From NCBI GenBank assembly GCA_021769625.1, contig JAETSN010000011.1, forward strand, positions 1 to 64,000: 64,000 bases of DNA. The letters run 5' to 3'. The DNA is from [Clostridium] symbiosum (lineage in GTDB: Bacteria > Bacillota > Clostridia > Lachnospirales > Lachnospiraceae). Position 1 is the stretch's first letter; each line of letters begins with the position of its first letter. Of the stretch, positions 24,680-33,247 are shown piece by piece. A program made the translations under genes and the position numbers. The notes beneath the pieces were generated by a model. The model was not told the DNA's origin. It saw only the letters and a program-made list of their open reading frames with translations, and did no database searches.

Positions 24680-27055
24680 TCACAATATCGCCGTCGCAAT
24701 GATCCGCACCGCAAGGGCGCACACCCACGCGATCACGCACTGTCCCGCCGCCATCGTCAGGGCCCACTTTCCTCCCAGCTCCCGCTTCACCGATGCCACC
24801 GCCGCCACACAGGGCGTATAGAGCAGGCAGAACACAAGAAGGGATGCCGCGGAAGCGGACGTCAGCATCTCCGTGATCAGTTTCTCGGAACCGAAGAGTA
24901 CGGTCAGCGTGGACACCACGCTCTCCTTTGCCATAAAGCCGGTGATCAGCGCCGTGGAAATCCGCCAGTCCCCGAACCCGAGAGGCGCGAACACCGGCGT
25001 TATCACGCTTGCCGTCATGGCGAGGATGCTCTCCCTGGAATCCTCCACGATGCCGAAATGCAGGTTAAAGGTCTGCAAAAACCAGATCACTATGGTCGCT
25101 ATAAAGATCACCGTAAATGCCCGCTGTAAAAAATCCTTTGCCTTTTCCCATAAAAGCTGCGCCACATTTTTGGCTCCCGGCAGCCTGTAATTCGGCAGTT
25201 CCATCACAAAGGGGACTGCCTCCCCCTTAAACAGCGTATTCTTAAAGATCAGCGCCGTAAGGATGCCCGCCAGAATGCCGAAAAAGTACAGCCCGACCAT
25301 GATCAGCCCGCCTTTTCCGGGAAAAAACGCCGCCGTAAAGAAACCATAGATCGGCAGTTTTGCGGAACAGCTCATAAAGGGCGTAAGCAGGATCGTCATC
25401 TTGCGGTCCCTCTCCGAGGGGAGGGTCCTGCTCGCCATCACGCCGGGCACCGTACAGCCAAAGCCGACCAGCATCGGAACGATGCTTCTCCCGGAGAGGC
25501 CGATCTTGCGCAGCAGCTTGTCCATCACAAAAGCGACCCGCGCCATATAACCGGTATCCTCCAGCAAAGACAAAAAGAAAAACAGCGTGACGATGACCGG
25601 CAGAAAGCTCAAAACGCTCCCCACGCCGGTAAAAATGCCGTCGATCACAAGGGAGTGCAGTACGGCATTTACATGCCATGCCGTGAAAGCCCCGTCTGTA
25701 TACTGCACCAGATTTTCGATCAGCCCTTCAAGAATCCCCTGCAGAAAAGCCCCGATCACATTGAAAGTCAGGAAAAATACCAGTCCCATGATGCCGATAA
25801 ATGCCGGGATCGCCGTGTACTTCCCCGTCAGGAAACTGTCGATCCGTCTGCTCCTTGCATGCTCCCTGCTCTCCTTCGGTTTCACCACCGTCTCATCCAC
25901 CAGATTCCGGATAAACGTGAACCGCATATCAGCAATAGCCGCCGCCCTGTCCAGCCCCCTCTCTTCCTCCATCTGCCGGATGATATGTTCCAGCATCTCC
26001 TGCTCGTTCTCAGAAAGGCAAAGGGCGTCCAGTATTCGTTTATCCCCCTCCACCAGTTTGGTCGCCGCAAACCGTACGGGGATCCCCGCCGCCTTCGCAT
26101 GGTCTTCCACCAGATGCATGATGCCGTGCAGACACCGGTGCACCGCCCCGCCGTGATCCCTCTCATCACAAAAGTCCATCCGTCCGGGCTTTTCCTGGTA
26201 AGCCGCTATATGTACCGCATGGTGCACCAGTTCGTCCACACCCTCGTTTTTTGCCGCGGAAATGGGCACCACCGGAATCCCCAGAAGTGCTTCCATCTCG
26301 TTGATATGAATGGATCCACCGTTGCCCCGCACCTCATCCATCATATTGAGTGCCAGCACCATGGGAATTCCAAGTTCCATCAGCTGCATGGTCAGATAGA
26401 GGTTTCTCTCAATGTTCGTGGCATCCACGATATTGATAATGCCGGTGGGCTTTTCATTGATGATAAACTGTCTTGTGACGATTTCTTCTGCGCTGTACGG
26501 GGACATGGAATAGATCCCCGGCAGGTCCGTGATCTCCGTCTTCGGATACCCCCTGATCGCGCCGCTCTTCCGGTCCACCGTCACCCCGGGGAAATTGCCC
26601 ACATGTTGGTTTGCGCCGGTGAGCTGGTTAAACAGCGTTGTCTTGCCGCAGTTCTGATTCCCCGCCAACGCAAAGGTCAGAACACTTCCATCCGGCAGGG
26701 GATCCCCGTCCCCCTTGGCATGGTACCTGCCGCCCTCTCCCAGCCCGGGATGTTCGGTTTTGACCGCCGTCTTTTCCAGTTTCCCCTGCCCCTCCGCTTT
26801 TACTTTCCGGGATTCCTTTGCGGGTCCTATCTCTATTTTCGCCGCATCATCCAGACGAAGCGTCAATTCATAACCGTGGATCAGCAGCTCCATCGGATCT
26901 CCCATAGGCGCAAATTTTACCAGTGTCACCTCCGCACCGGGTATCAGCCCCATATCAAGAAAATGCTGCCTCAGCGCCCCCTCTCCGCCGACTTTTCCGA
27001 TCACCGCCGATTCCCCGATCTCCAGATTGTTTAATGTCAATGCTTGTTTTGTCAT
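24680..27055 (-). CDS. feoB: FeoA-FeoB fusion, ferrous iron transporter
   Basis: 791 residues. Residues 1-75 are a FeoA domain of SH3 type (NNLEIGESAVIGKVGGEGAL through LTLRLDDAAKIEI). A charged linker of about 45 residues follows, then the FeoB G domain: GNQNCGKTTLFNQLTGAN (G1), GVTVDRKSG (G2), TDLPGIYSMSPYS (G3), ALNMMDE (G4). The helical bundle and the Gate motifs follow in the membrane part, including MLVGFGCTVPGVMASRTLPSERDRK and LLYTPCVAAVASVKRELGG. It imports Fe(II), fitting anaerobic life. There is no feoC nearby. ATG 27053-27055 follows AAGGCAGG. No Fur/DtxR box was identified by eye. Confidence 0.96.
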   Translation of the reverse strand: MTKQALTLNNLEIGESAVIGKVGGEGALRQHFLDMGLIPGAEVTLVKFAPMGDPMELLIHGYELTLRLDDAAKIEIGPAKESRKVKAEGQGKLEKTAVKTEHPGLGEGGRYHAKGDGDPLPDGSVLTFALAGNQNCGKTTLFNQLTGANQHVGNFPGVTVDRKSGAIRGYPKTEITDLPGIYSMSPYSAEEIVTRQFIINEKPTGIINIVDATNIERNLYLTMQLMELGIPMVLALNMMDEVRGNGGSIHINEMEALLGIPVVPISAAKNEGVDELVHHAVHIAAYQEKPGRMDFCDERDHGGAVHRCLHGIMHLVEDHAKAAGIPVRFAATKLVEGDKRILDALCLSENEQEMLEHIIRQMEEERGLDRAAAIADMRFTFIRNLVDETVVKPKESREHARSRRIDSFLTGKYTAIPAFIGIMGLVFFLTFNVIGAFLQGILEGLIENLVQYTDGAFTAWHVNAVLHSLVIDGIFTGVGSVLSFLPVIVTLFFFLSLLEDTGYMARVAFVMDKLLRKIGLSGRSIVPMLVGFGCTVPGVMASRTLPSERDRKMTILLTPFMSCSAKLPIYGFFTAAFFPGKGGLIMVGLYFFGILAGILTALIFKNTLFKGEAVPFVMELPNYRLPGAKNVAQLLWEKAKDFLQRAFTVIFIATIVIWFLQTFNLHFGIVEDSRESILAMTASVITPVFAPLGFGDWRISTALITGFMAKESVVSTLTVLFGSEKLITEMLTSASAASLLVFCLLYTPCVAAVASVKRELGGKWALTMAAGQCVIAWVCALAVRIIATAIL

Positions 27056-27125
27056 ATAAAACCTGCCTTAGTCTGTCTTCCCTTTTTTGCAAATCCGTGC
27101 CACTATATTTTTGATTTCTTTTTCC

Positions 27126-28169
27126 CTACTGCAGAAAGATATGATTGCTCTCCGTAAATCTGTCATACTCGTTATGTACCCTGATACACAGATCTCCCGT
27201 GGCGTCTTCTGGCAGTGTCAGTTCAATATATCCTTCCCCCGCCGGCGCCCAGCCCCAGAGCCCTGACCAGGTCACCCCGCCGTTTCCGCTGTAACTGTAG
27301 TAAATGATCCTGCTCTGCGCATCCGAAGCTTTCGCATAAAGCTGTACCTTTCCCGTACTCTTATCACAGGAAAGCAATTCGATCTGCGCAACTTCAGGAT
27401 CCGTCATATCCTGCATATGTGGCGTCTTTGCGTTCGGATACTGCACATACTGATAATTGCTGTAATCCACCCCGAGAACGGACGACTTTAAACCGTAATA
27501 CTTCGCCACCGCCGTCGCGTCAGCCTTTCCCAGTTTCCGGAGCGCCCCTTCTTTCATATAGAAATCCTTATCATGGGCTTCGTCCATATGGCAATGCTCG
27601 ATGATCACCGCCGCCACGCCCTTTAAGCGCGCATGGTTGATAACGCCGTAATAGTCGCCGGTTCCCCTTCCGTTCATCTTTGTCTTTACGCCTCTCGGAT
27701 ATACGCCCACATCCCCGGCAAGCTGCTGCAGCGCGATATTGCCGAAGCTCATACCCTTTGCATAATAGTTGTCATAGGCCGAAACCCACACCTCGGAGCC
27801 GAACAGATTGTGGGAGGGCGAAGCGTTCAGATGGATGCTGTACAGAAAATCCGCCCCTGCATCCGCCGCGATCTGGGCGCGCTGCTCCAGCGTCAGATCC
27901 ACGTCCGCCGTCCTTGTCATCACCACGGTGACACCCTCGTACAAAGACAGTTCCTGATACATGGCGTCAGCGATCTGCAGTGTCAGATCCTTCTCCCAGA
28001 GCCCGTTGTATGCGGCTCCGTCATTACTGCCGCCGTGTCCCGGATCGATACAGACCACCACCGGCGTCTTTGCCTGTGCTTTTATGGAAAAAACCGCGCT
28101 AAATCCGGGCAGTATGAGCCCGAGCGTCAGCGCAAACGCGATCATGTTTCTTCTGATGTCCTTTTTCAT
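27126..28169 (-). CDS. Secreted N-acetylmuramoyl-L-alanine amidase (Amidase_3)
   Basis: 347 residues from ATG 28167-28169 (AAAGGAT upstream). A signal peptide (about residues 1-32, ending near IKAQA) precedes an Amidase_3 domain. Zinc ligands appear as His in CIDPGHGGSNDGA, Glu in NGLWEKDLTLQ and His in YSIHLNAS; the catalytic Glu is in IIEHCHMDEA. The C-terminal 110 residues look like an all-beta domain (IELLSCDKSTGKVQLYAKA onward). It should cut the amide bond between muramic acid and the stem peptide. It lies 80 bases downstream of a lysozyme gene, so the two may work together in wall remodelling. Confidence 0.92.
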   Translation of the reverse strand: MKKDIRRNMIAFALTLGLILPGFSAVFSIKAQAKTPVVVCIDPGHGGSNDGAAYNGLWEKDLTLQIADAMYQELSLYEGVTVVMTRTADVDLTLEQRAQIAADAGADFLYSIHLNASPSHNLFGSEVWVSAYDNYYAKGMSFGNIALQQLAGDVGVYPRGVKTKMNGRGTGDYYGVINHARLKGVAAVIIEHCHMDEAHDKDFYMKEGALRKLGKADATAVAKYYGLKSSVLGVDYSNYQYVQYPNAKTPHMQDMTDPEVAQIELLSCDKSTGKVQLYAKASDAQSRIIYYSYSGNGGVTWSGLWGWAPAGEGYIELTLPEDATGDLCIRVHNEYDRFTESNHIFLQ

Positions 28170-28249
28170 GCTTTTTATCCTTTCGCTGTCAGATATTTCC
28201 GTCATAACCGTATCCCCTCATCCGCCGGTATCCTTTCCCCCGCATCCCG

Positions 28250-29872
28250 TCAGGGCGCCGTACTCAGATAACTGCTGACACAGTAAAGAACCTGCCCGTT
28301 ATACTCCACTCTGGACCAGCCGTTGTCCGATACACCGGTCCTTGTGATCCACTCCCCGTATTTCAGGGTGGCAGCCACCGCCGCATCCGGATTGGTCACG
28401 CTGGGCAGCGTTCTCAGATTCACTTCGATCTTCGCCGTGACGGACTCGTTCACCGCCGTAAACTGCGTCTTTATCCCGTTGTCGGCAGGTGCCGGTTCCG
28501 CCGGTGCCTGCGGCGTTACATAGGAAGTATCCGTCGTCAGGAAACTGGACACCGCATATACTTTCTGCCCGTTTACCACAAGCCTTGACCAGCCGCTGCT
28601 GCTGACGCCGGTGCGCTGTGCCGTCTCCCCGTTGGAAAGGGTCGAGAGCACCACGGAGTCCGCCCCCTGCCCCGGCCTGTCGCGCAGGTTCACCACATCC
28701 TTTGCGGTCACAACCTCATCCACCTCCGTGAAGTTCATCAGCGCTTCCACATCGGCTCCCACCTCCTCGGGCGCCTCGCTGCTCAGCGCTGCCGCTGCCG
28801 CGTCATAGCCGAAATACGCCACATTCATATCCACATCTTTCGGAATGCCGGGGATCGCCCCGCGGTTGGTATACTGCCACATATCATGAGTTCCGCTGTA
28901 GGAGGACTTTTCCGTCCCGGGAAAGGGCACGGAAGGGTACTGGGATACCCAGATCTTATATTTGCCGGAGATTGTACTCGTATTCCAGTCTCTATCCCCC
29001 TCCATCTCGTTCTTCGCCGCGTAGAACATGGGCGTATAGCCCCGCTCCGAGATCCGGTTCAGGAAGGCGAGCGCCGCATTGCTCCTGACAGTCTTATCGA
29101 GCCCATACTGTCTGCTGCTCTCACTTTGGAACCCCTCGCAGTTATAAGCCACCGGATAGGTGATCGGATACTGGGAGATATGGTCCGCCACCCAGTCCGC
29201 CTCCTCCACCGCTTCCGCATCATTTACAGCGGTGGAAAAGAAATAGGCGCCGATCTTGATCCCGTTTTTCGCGGCTTCCTGCATATTATATTTCGCCGTG
29301 GAGTCCTCGCGGATCTCCCCGCCGGCCTGCGTCCGGTAGCCCACCCGGATCATGGCGAACTGCACGCCGCTCGCCGCCACCTGCTGCCAGTCGATCACGC
29401 CCTGATAGCGCGCCACATCGATGCCGATGGTCAGCGTTTCGTTCTCCCCGACACCTTTCTGTACCTCGGACATATCCGACGCAGCGCCTTCCTCAGCCTG
29501 CATCTGCTCCTGCGGATCTTCCGCCCCTTCCGCCTGGGCCTCTTCTCCCTGTCCTTCTGGCGTGGTATCTTCCTGCAGTGGTTCCTGCATCTCCTCCTGC
29601 ATTTTTTCTATTGGCTCTTCCTGTGTTTCTTCTATCGGTTCCCCCACCGTCGTCTCCGTGAACACCGGGCTTCCTTCCTCCTGCGCGCCCCTGCCCCGAA
29701 AAAGCTTCACGCCGGCAAAGATCAGCAGCACAACAAGAACAGCGGAGGGAATCACAAAGAACAGCCACCGTCCCCGGCCACTGTACCTTGATCCGTCCTC
29801 AAAGTCTTCCTCCATATCCAGATCCATGATCTCCTCATCCGAAAAATCATCCAGAAAATCTTTTCGTCCCAT
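28250..29872 (-). CDS. Membrane-anchored GH25 lysozyme with two SH3 domains
   Basis: 540 residues. An acidic cytoplasmic N-terminus (about 1-35) and one membrane segment (WLFFVIPSAVLVVLLIFAGV) precede a Glu/Gln-rich spacer, so it is an anchored rather than released enzyme. The GH25 domain (about 150-360) starts IGIDVARYQGVIDWQ with the first catalytic Asp. The second site reads YPVAYNCEGF: the Glu is kept but the preceding acid is Asn. Two bacterial SH3 domains follow (about 375-435 and 470-535), probably binding wall. The start is ATG 29870-29872 rather than the GTG one codon earlier, because AGGAG lies five bases upstream of it. Confidence 0.9.
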   Translation of the reverse strand: MGRKDFLDDFSDEEIMDLDMEEDFEDGSRYSGRGRWLFFVIPSAVLVVLLIFAGVKLFRGRGAQEEGSPVFTETTVGEPIEETQEEPIEKMQEEMQEPLQEDTTPEGQGEEAQAEGAEDPQEQMQAEEGAASDMSEVQKGVGENETLTIGIDVARYQGVIDWQQVAASGVQFAMIRVGYRTQAGGEIREDSTAKYNMQEAAKNGIKIGAYFFSTAVNDAEAVEEADWVADHISQYPITYPVAYNCEGFQSESSRQYGLDKTVRSNAALAFLNRISERGYTPMFYAAKNEMEGDRDWNTSTISGKYKIWVSQYPSVPFPGTEKSSYSGTHDMWQYTNRGAIPGIPKDVDMNVAYFGYDAAAAALSSEAPEEVGADVEALMNFTEVDEVVTAKDVVNLRDRPGQGADSVVLSTLSNGETAQRTGVSSSGWSRLVVNGQKVYAVSSFLTTDTSYVTPQAPAEPAPADNGIKTQFTAVNESVTAKIEVNLRTLPSVTNPDAAVAATLKYGEWITRTGVSDNGWSRVEYNGQVLYCVSSYLSTAP

Positions 29873-30047
29873 CACTTCTCCTCATCTTCCGGTATTATCA
29901 TTCTACCATTCATCGGCTGACAGGCACGATAACCCTGATGCCCTCTCAGCCGCCCGCTCCTGCGCCGCGTCCTTCATCCCTTCTCCGATACCGCCGTCTC
30001 ACAATTCACAAGCCGGCCAACGGGAAAGTTTCTGAAAAATCATACCC

Positions 30048-31826
30048 TCAATCCTCTGCTGCCTCTTCTGCCACAGCCGCCGGCGTCGCCTTACCTAGCT
30101 TCGCCTTCACGATCTTTGCATCGTCCTCTCCCGGCACATAGTAAAGCTCCACCGTATCGCCCACGTTCAACAGTACCGCCTCCAGATTCTCATCCGCCCG
30201 CATCATATAAAACCGCTCTGCATCCTGTTCCGCCAGGCTCACAAAATAACATGTGTTATTGTCTATCACCGCCGTCCGGATCTCTCCCACCGTGCCGCTT
30301 ATCTGTTCGTATTCCTCTTCTCCCGGTTCCTCTTCCGCACTCGCCCCGGCAGTTTCAGTTTCCGCTTTCTGCTCTCCCGCCGCATCCGGGCCGCCCTTCT
30401 CCGACACATTCAGATCCTCCGGTAAACCATCGTCTTCAATGACCTGATTATCCACCAGCAGATCATGGTAATTCTGCTGGCACTGCCTGACCGAATTGCC
30501 GGTTGCCACGATCTGATACTGCTGCACATTGACCATAGCGTACATCTTCACCAGCCCCGCCGCGTCCTTCAGCGCCATAAAATAAGTGGGCTGGTCCGAG
30601 ATATTTAAGAGCAGCGGAAACGTCGCGTCATAGCTGAACTGCTGCACCGCGCCCTCCGCGGAGGACATGGCGGAATACTCCTCCGCCCCGGCACAGGAAT
30701 AATACCGGGCGTCCTTTGTCCGCTGGTTGACCAGAATAAAGCCGATATTGCCCCTATCCCCGCTGATCGAGGTGATGCCCGTATAGAGGTATACGTCATC
30801 GTTCATCGCAATATAGTTATACCCGGTGGTAGCCGTGGTACAATCGCTCTGGGTAAAGAGGGAGTTGAAAAAGCCGTTATGGTATCTGCCGTAGTAATTA
30901 TACTGCTCCACCACCAGCCCGGCGCTGTACACCCGGTCCACCCAGGTCGGCACATTTTCCACCTCATGGTAGACGCTCTCCCCTGTCACCGCGTTTAACA
31001 GCACGACGCCCTGAATATCGTCCCCGTTAAAAAGCCCGATCCGCTTTTTCACGACCGAGGCCACCCAGTACGGCGTCCCCTCCTCGTCGATCTCAAAGTT
31101 GATATTTTCAAATATGGCTGTGGGATAATGGAACCGCAGATACCGCACCAGATCCCTGTTAAAATATTCCGACGGGGAATACTTGATCCCCTCCTCAAGA
31201 CGCACCACATCCACATCCTGGGTCACCATATCCACCACCATATAGGCGGGGATCCCGTTCTCCCTGTTGCTCCACCACTTAAAGAAGCTGTCATAATGCA
31301 GATAAGTCACCCGCACCGGCCTTGCCTTGTAATTGATCTGCGCCGAAGAGTCGCTGACCACGAACTGGGATACCAGATCCGATAATTCCCCCAGTTTTCT
31401 GTTTGCCAGCGTGTTGGCGGAGGCCTCGTCCAGCATAGGGATCTGATCCATGGATATCTCCGCCACATCCTCCGTGAAATCCCCGGTCGTGATGGGCATC
31501 AGGGAAGAGTAGGACGAAGCCCTGAATATCACAAGCCCGAACAGGTATCCCACAGCCATCACAGCGACGATCGCCACAAATACGATAAACGGCAGCTTCA
31601 CCCGTCTCCAACTGAACGAGATAAACTCTTTCAGCGAGCGCGTTCTCATCCCCTCCAGAAAAATCATGCATCCCGTATACACAATGCACAACAGCATGAT
31701 AAACCCGTACAGATCCTCCGAATGAAGATTGAGTGCGGGCAGATATATATAAAAGTATATAAACCCTACCACTACCGTCACGATTAGGCTGTAAAAATTC
31801 TGCTTCAGTTTTCCCATATTTTTCAT
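30048..31826 (-). CDS. Conserved membrane protein of unknown function
   Basis: 592 residues. Three N-terminal membrane segments are visible (about 10-32, 38-60 and 75-100; VFVAIVAVMAVGYLFGLVIF). A large extracytoplasmic domain follows (about 105-475), rich in Tyr, Asn and aromatic residues (RFHYPTAIFENINFEIDEEG, TATTGYNYIAMNDDVYLYTG). An acidic linker leads to a small C-terminal beta-like domain (EQISGTVGEIRTAVIDNN to VELYYVPGED) and an Ala/Glu tail. I do not recognise a named family with confidence. It lies one base from the next gene upstream and about 175 bases before the lysozyme gene, which suggests an envelope role. Bases 29876-30047 hold nothing I can name. Confidence 0.8.
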   Translation of the reverse strand: MKNMGKLKQNFYSLIVTVVVGFIYFYIYLPALNLHSEDLYGFIMLLCIVYTGCMIFLEGMRTRSLKEFISFSWRRVKLPFIVFVAIVAVMAVGYLFGLVIFRASSYSSLMPITTGDFTEDVAEISMDQIPMLDEASANTLANRKLGELSDLVSQFVVSDSSAQINYKARPVRVTYLHYDSFFKWWSNRENGIPAYMVVDMVTQDVDVVRLEEGIKYSPSEYFNRDLVRYLRFHYPTAIFENINFEIDEEGTPYWVASVVKKRIGLFNGDDIQGVVLLNAVTGESVYHEVENVPTWVDRVYSAGLVVEQYNYYGRYHNGFFNSLFTQSDCTTATTGYNYIAMNDDVYLYTGITSISGDRGNIGFILVNQRTKDARYYSCAGAEEYSAMSSAEGAVQQFSYDATFPLLLNISDQPTYFMALKDAAGLVKMYAMVNVQQYQIVATGNSVRQCQQNYHDLLVDNQVIEDDGLPEDLNVSEKGGPDAAGEQKAETETAGASAEEEPGEEEYEQISGTVGEIRTAVIDNNTCYFVSLAEQDAERFYMMRADENLEAVLLNVGDTVELYYVPGEDDAKIVKAKLGKATPAAVAEEAAED

Positions 31827-31827
31827 C

Positions 31828-32187
31828 CTATTCCTCTTTTCCGTTCCTGCTTATCTTCCCTTGATCCTCCAGCGGATGCCCCGTCAAAGCCTCGTATATC
31901 TTCCCCGTCTGTCTCTCCGAGTCCGTCATGATCCGCCGCTTCGCGCCTCCCGCCATAAACGTCAGCGCCGGCGCATTCAGCACGACGCCGCAGCAGCCCT
32001 TTGTCGTCACGGTCATCGTCTCCAGCTTCACATCGCTGATATCCTCAAGCGGGATGTACGTCCCGTCCGCGTAATAGATCGCCCTGCCGCTGATACGGTA
32101 CTGCCCGATCCGCTTTCCGCCCTTTCGATCCTCCTTCGCTTCGGGGATCTCCCGACAGCCCGTCACCGGAATATATTTTTCAAACAT
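31828..32187 (-). CDS. Small conserved protein of unknown function
   Basis: 119 residues from ATG 32185-32187 (MFEKYIPVTGCREI). An ATG three codons earlier overlaps the metA stop but sits only one base from the GGAG site, so I prefer the later one. The middle segment GQYRISGRAIYYADGTYIPLEDISDVKLETM and LNAPALTFMAGGAKRRIMT suggest a beta-rich, PH-like fold, but this is a guess. A Cys pair occurs in KGCCGVVL. No signal peptide or membrane segment is seen. It is tightly packed between metA and the 592-residue membrane protein, which points to a shared transcript. Confidence 0.75.
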   Translation of the reverse strand: MFEKYIPVTGCREIPEAKEDRKGGKRIGQYRISGRAIYYADGTYIPLEDISDVKLETMTVTTKGCCGVVLNAPALTFMAGGAKRRIMTDSERQTGKIYEALTGHPLEDQGKISRNGKEE

Positions 32188-32188
32188 T

Positions 32189-33145
32189 TTATTCATTCTC
32201 CTCAATCGTACACTCTTCCATCGTCTTAAACCCGATCTCATCCAGCAGATAAGGTGTATTCTGATAGACATAATAGTTCAGCCAGTTGCTGTATAATGTA
32301 TTGCAGTGCGACCGCCACTCCATCATCGGCTTTTTCGTGCAGTCGTCCTCTGGGTAATAGTTGAAGGGTATATGGATATCCAGCCCCTTACCCAGATCGC
32401 GCATATACTCATTGTGCAGCGTCACCCTGTCATACTCCGGATGCCCCTGCACAAAGATCTGTCTGCCGTCCCTCGAGATCGCGAGAAACACTCCCGCCTC
32501 CTCCGACTCCGCCAGCACTTTTAACTTCCTGCAGGCTTTGATCTGCTCCGCAGGCGTCTCCGTATGGCGGCTGTGGGGCGCGTAAAAAATATCGTCGAAG
32601 CCGCGCACTAACGGCACTTTCCGGTTCGATACCCGGTGGGGATAGACCCCGAACAGTTTTTCGGGCAGATCCCTTTTCGGCAGCCCGTAATGATGATACA
32701 GCGCCGCCTGGGAGCCCCAGCAGATATGCAGCGTGCTGGTCACATGCTTCTTTGTCCAGTCCATGATATCACAGAGCTCCCCCCAATAGTCCACCTCTTC
32801 AAAGGGAATCTCTTCCAACGGCGCCCCGGTGATAATCATGCCGTCAAAATTTTTCTTCCGGATCTCATCCATCGTCACATAAAAAGTATTCAGATGGTTG
32901 GCTGATGTGTTTAAGGAAGTATGCCCCTTCACCATCAGAAAGGTCACGTCCACCTGCAGCGGCGTATTGGAAAAAGCGCGCAGAATCTGCAGCTCCGTGT
33001 CCTGTTTTACCGGCATCAGGTTTAAAATACACACCTGCAGCGCCCTGATGTCCTGCGACATGGCGCGTTTTTCCGCCATCACAAATATATTCTCGTTTTC
33101 CAGTATTTCCTTTGCAGGAAGGTCATTCTGCACTCTGATCGGCAT
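32189..33145 (-). CDS. metA: Homoserine O-acetyltransferase (MetA fold)
   Basis: 318 residues. It acylates homoserine at the first committed step of methionine synthesis. The nucleophile is Cys142 in [11 protein letters not shown]; the catalytic His lies in GHPEYD and a conserved Glu follows in that motif. In MetA proteins residue 111 decides the acyl donor: Gly favours succinyl-CoA, Glu favours acetyl-CoA. Here the sequence [13 protein letters not shown] places Glu at 111, so acetyl-CoA use is expected, although annotation pipelines often call it a succinyltransferase. ATG 33143-33145 follows AGGAGAAGA. Confidence 0.94.
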   Translation of the reverse strand: MPIRVQNDLPAKEILENENIFVMAEKRAMSQDIRALQVCILNLMPVKQDTELQILRAFSNTPLQVDVTFLMVKGHTSLNTSANHLNTFYVTMDEIRKKNFDGMIITGAPLEEIPFEEVDYWGELCDIMDWTKKHVTSTLHICWGSQAALYHHYGLPKRDLPEKLFGVYPHRVSNRKVPLVRGFDDIFYAPHSRHTETPAEQIKACRKLKVLAESEEAGVFLAISRDGRQIFVQGHPEYDRVTLHNEYMRDLGKGLDIHIPFNYYPEDDCTKKPMMEWRSHCNTLYSNWLNYYVYQNTPYLLDEIGFKTMEECTIEENE

Positions 33146-33194
33146 AATCTCTTCTCCTGATATCTCTTTCTATTCTTTATAATTACACTTAGGT

Positions 33195-33239
33195 CAGTGC
33201 CTCGGCCGGCCTCACCAACTAAATAGCATCGAGGCTGAA
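33195..33239 (-). other. Hairpin-forming sequence between ligA and metA
   Basis: GCCTCG (33199-33204) pairs with CGAGGC (33230-33235), extended through a small bulge by TCAG (33194-33197) and CTGA (33235-33238). The loop contains the self-complementary GGCCGGCC (33204-33211). It would lie in the metA leader if ligA and metA are separately transcribed. It does not match the SAM riboswitch motifs I know. Confidence 0.4.
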
Positions 33240-33247
33240 CCGCCATT

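Noticed and set aside
33146-33247. SAM riboswitch upstream of metA
   Set aside because: The sequence lacks the S-box core motifs and the gap is too short for a full S-box plus terminator.
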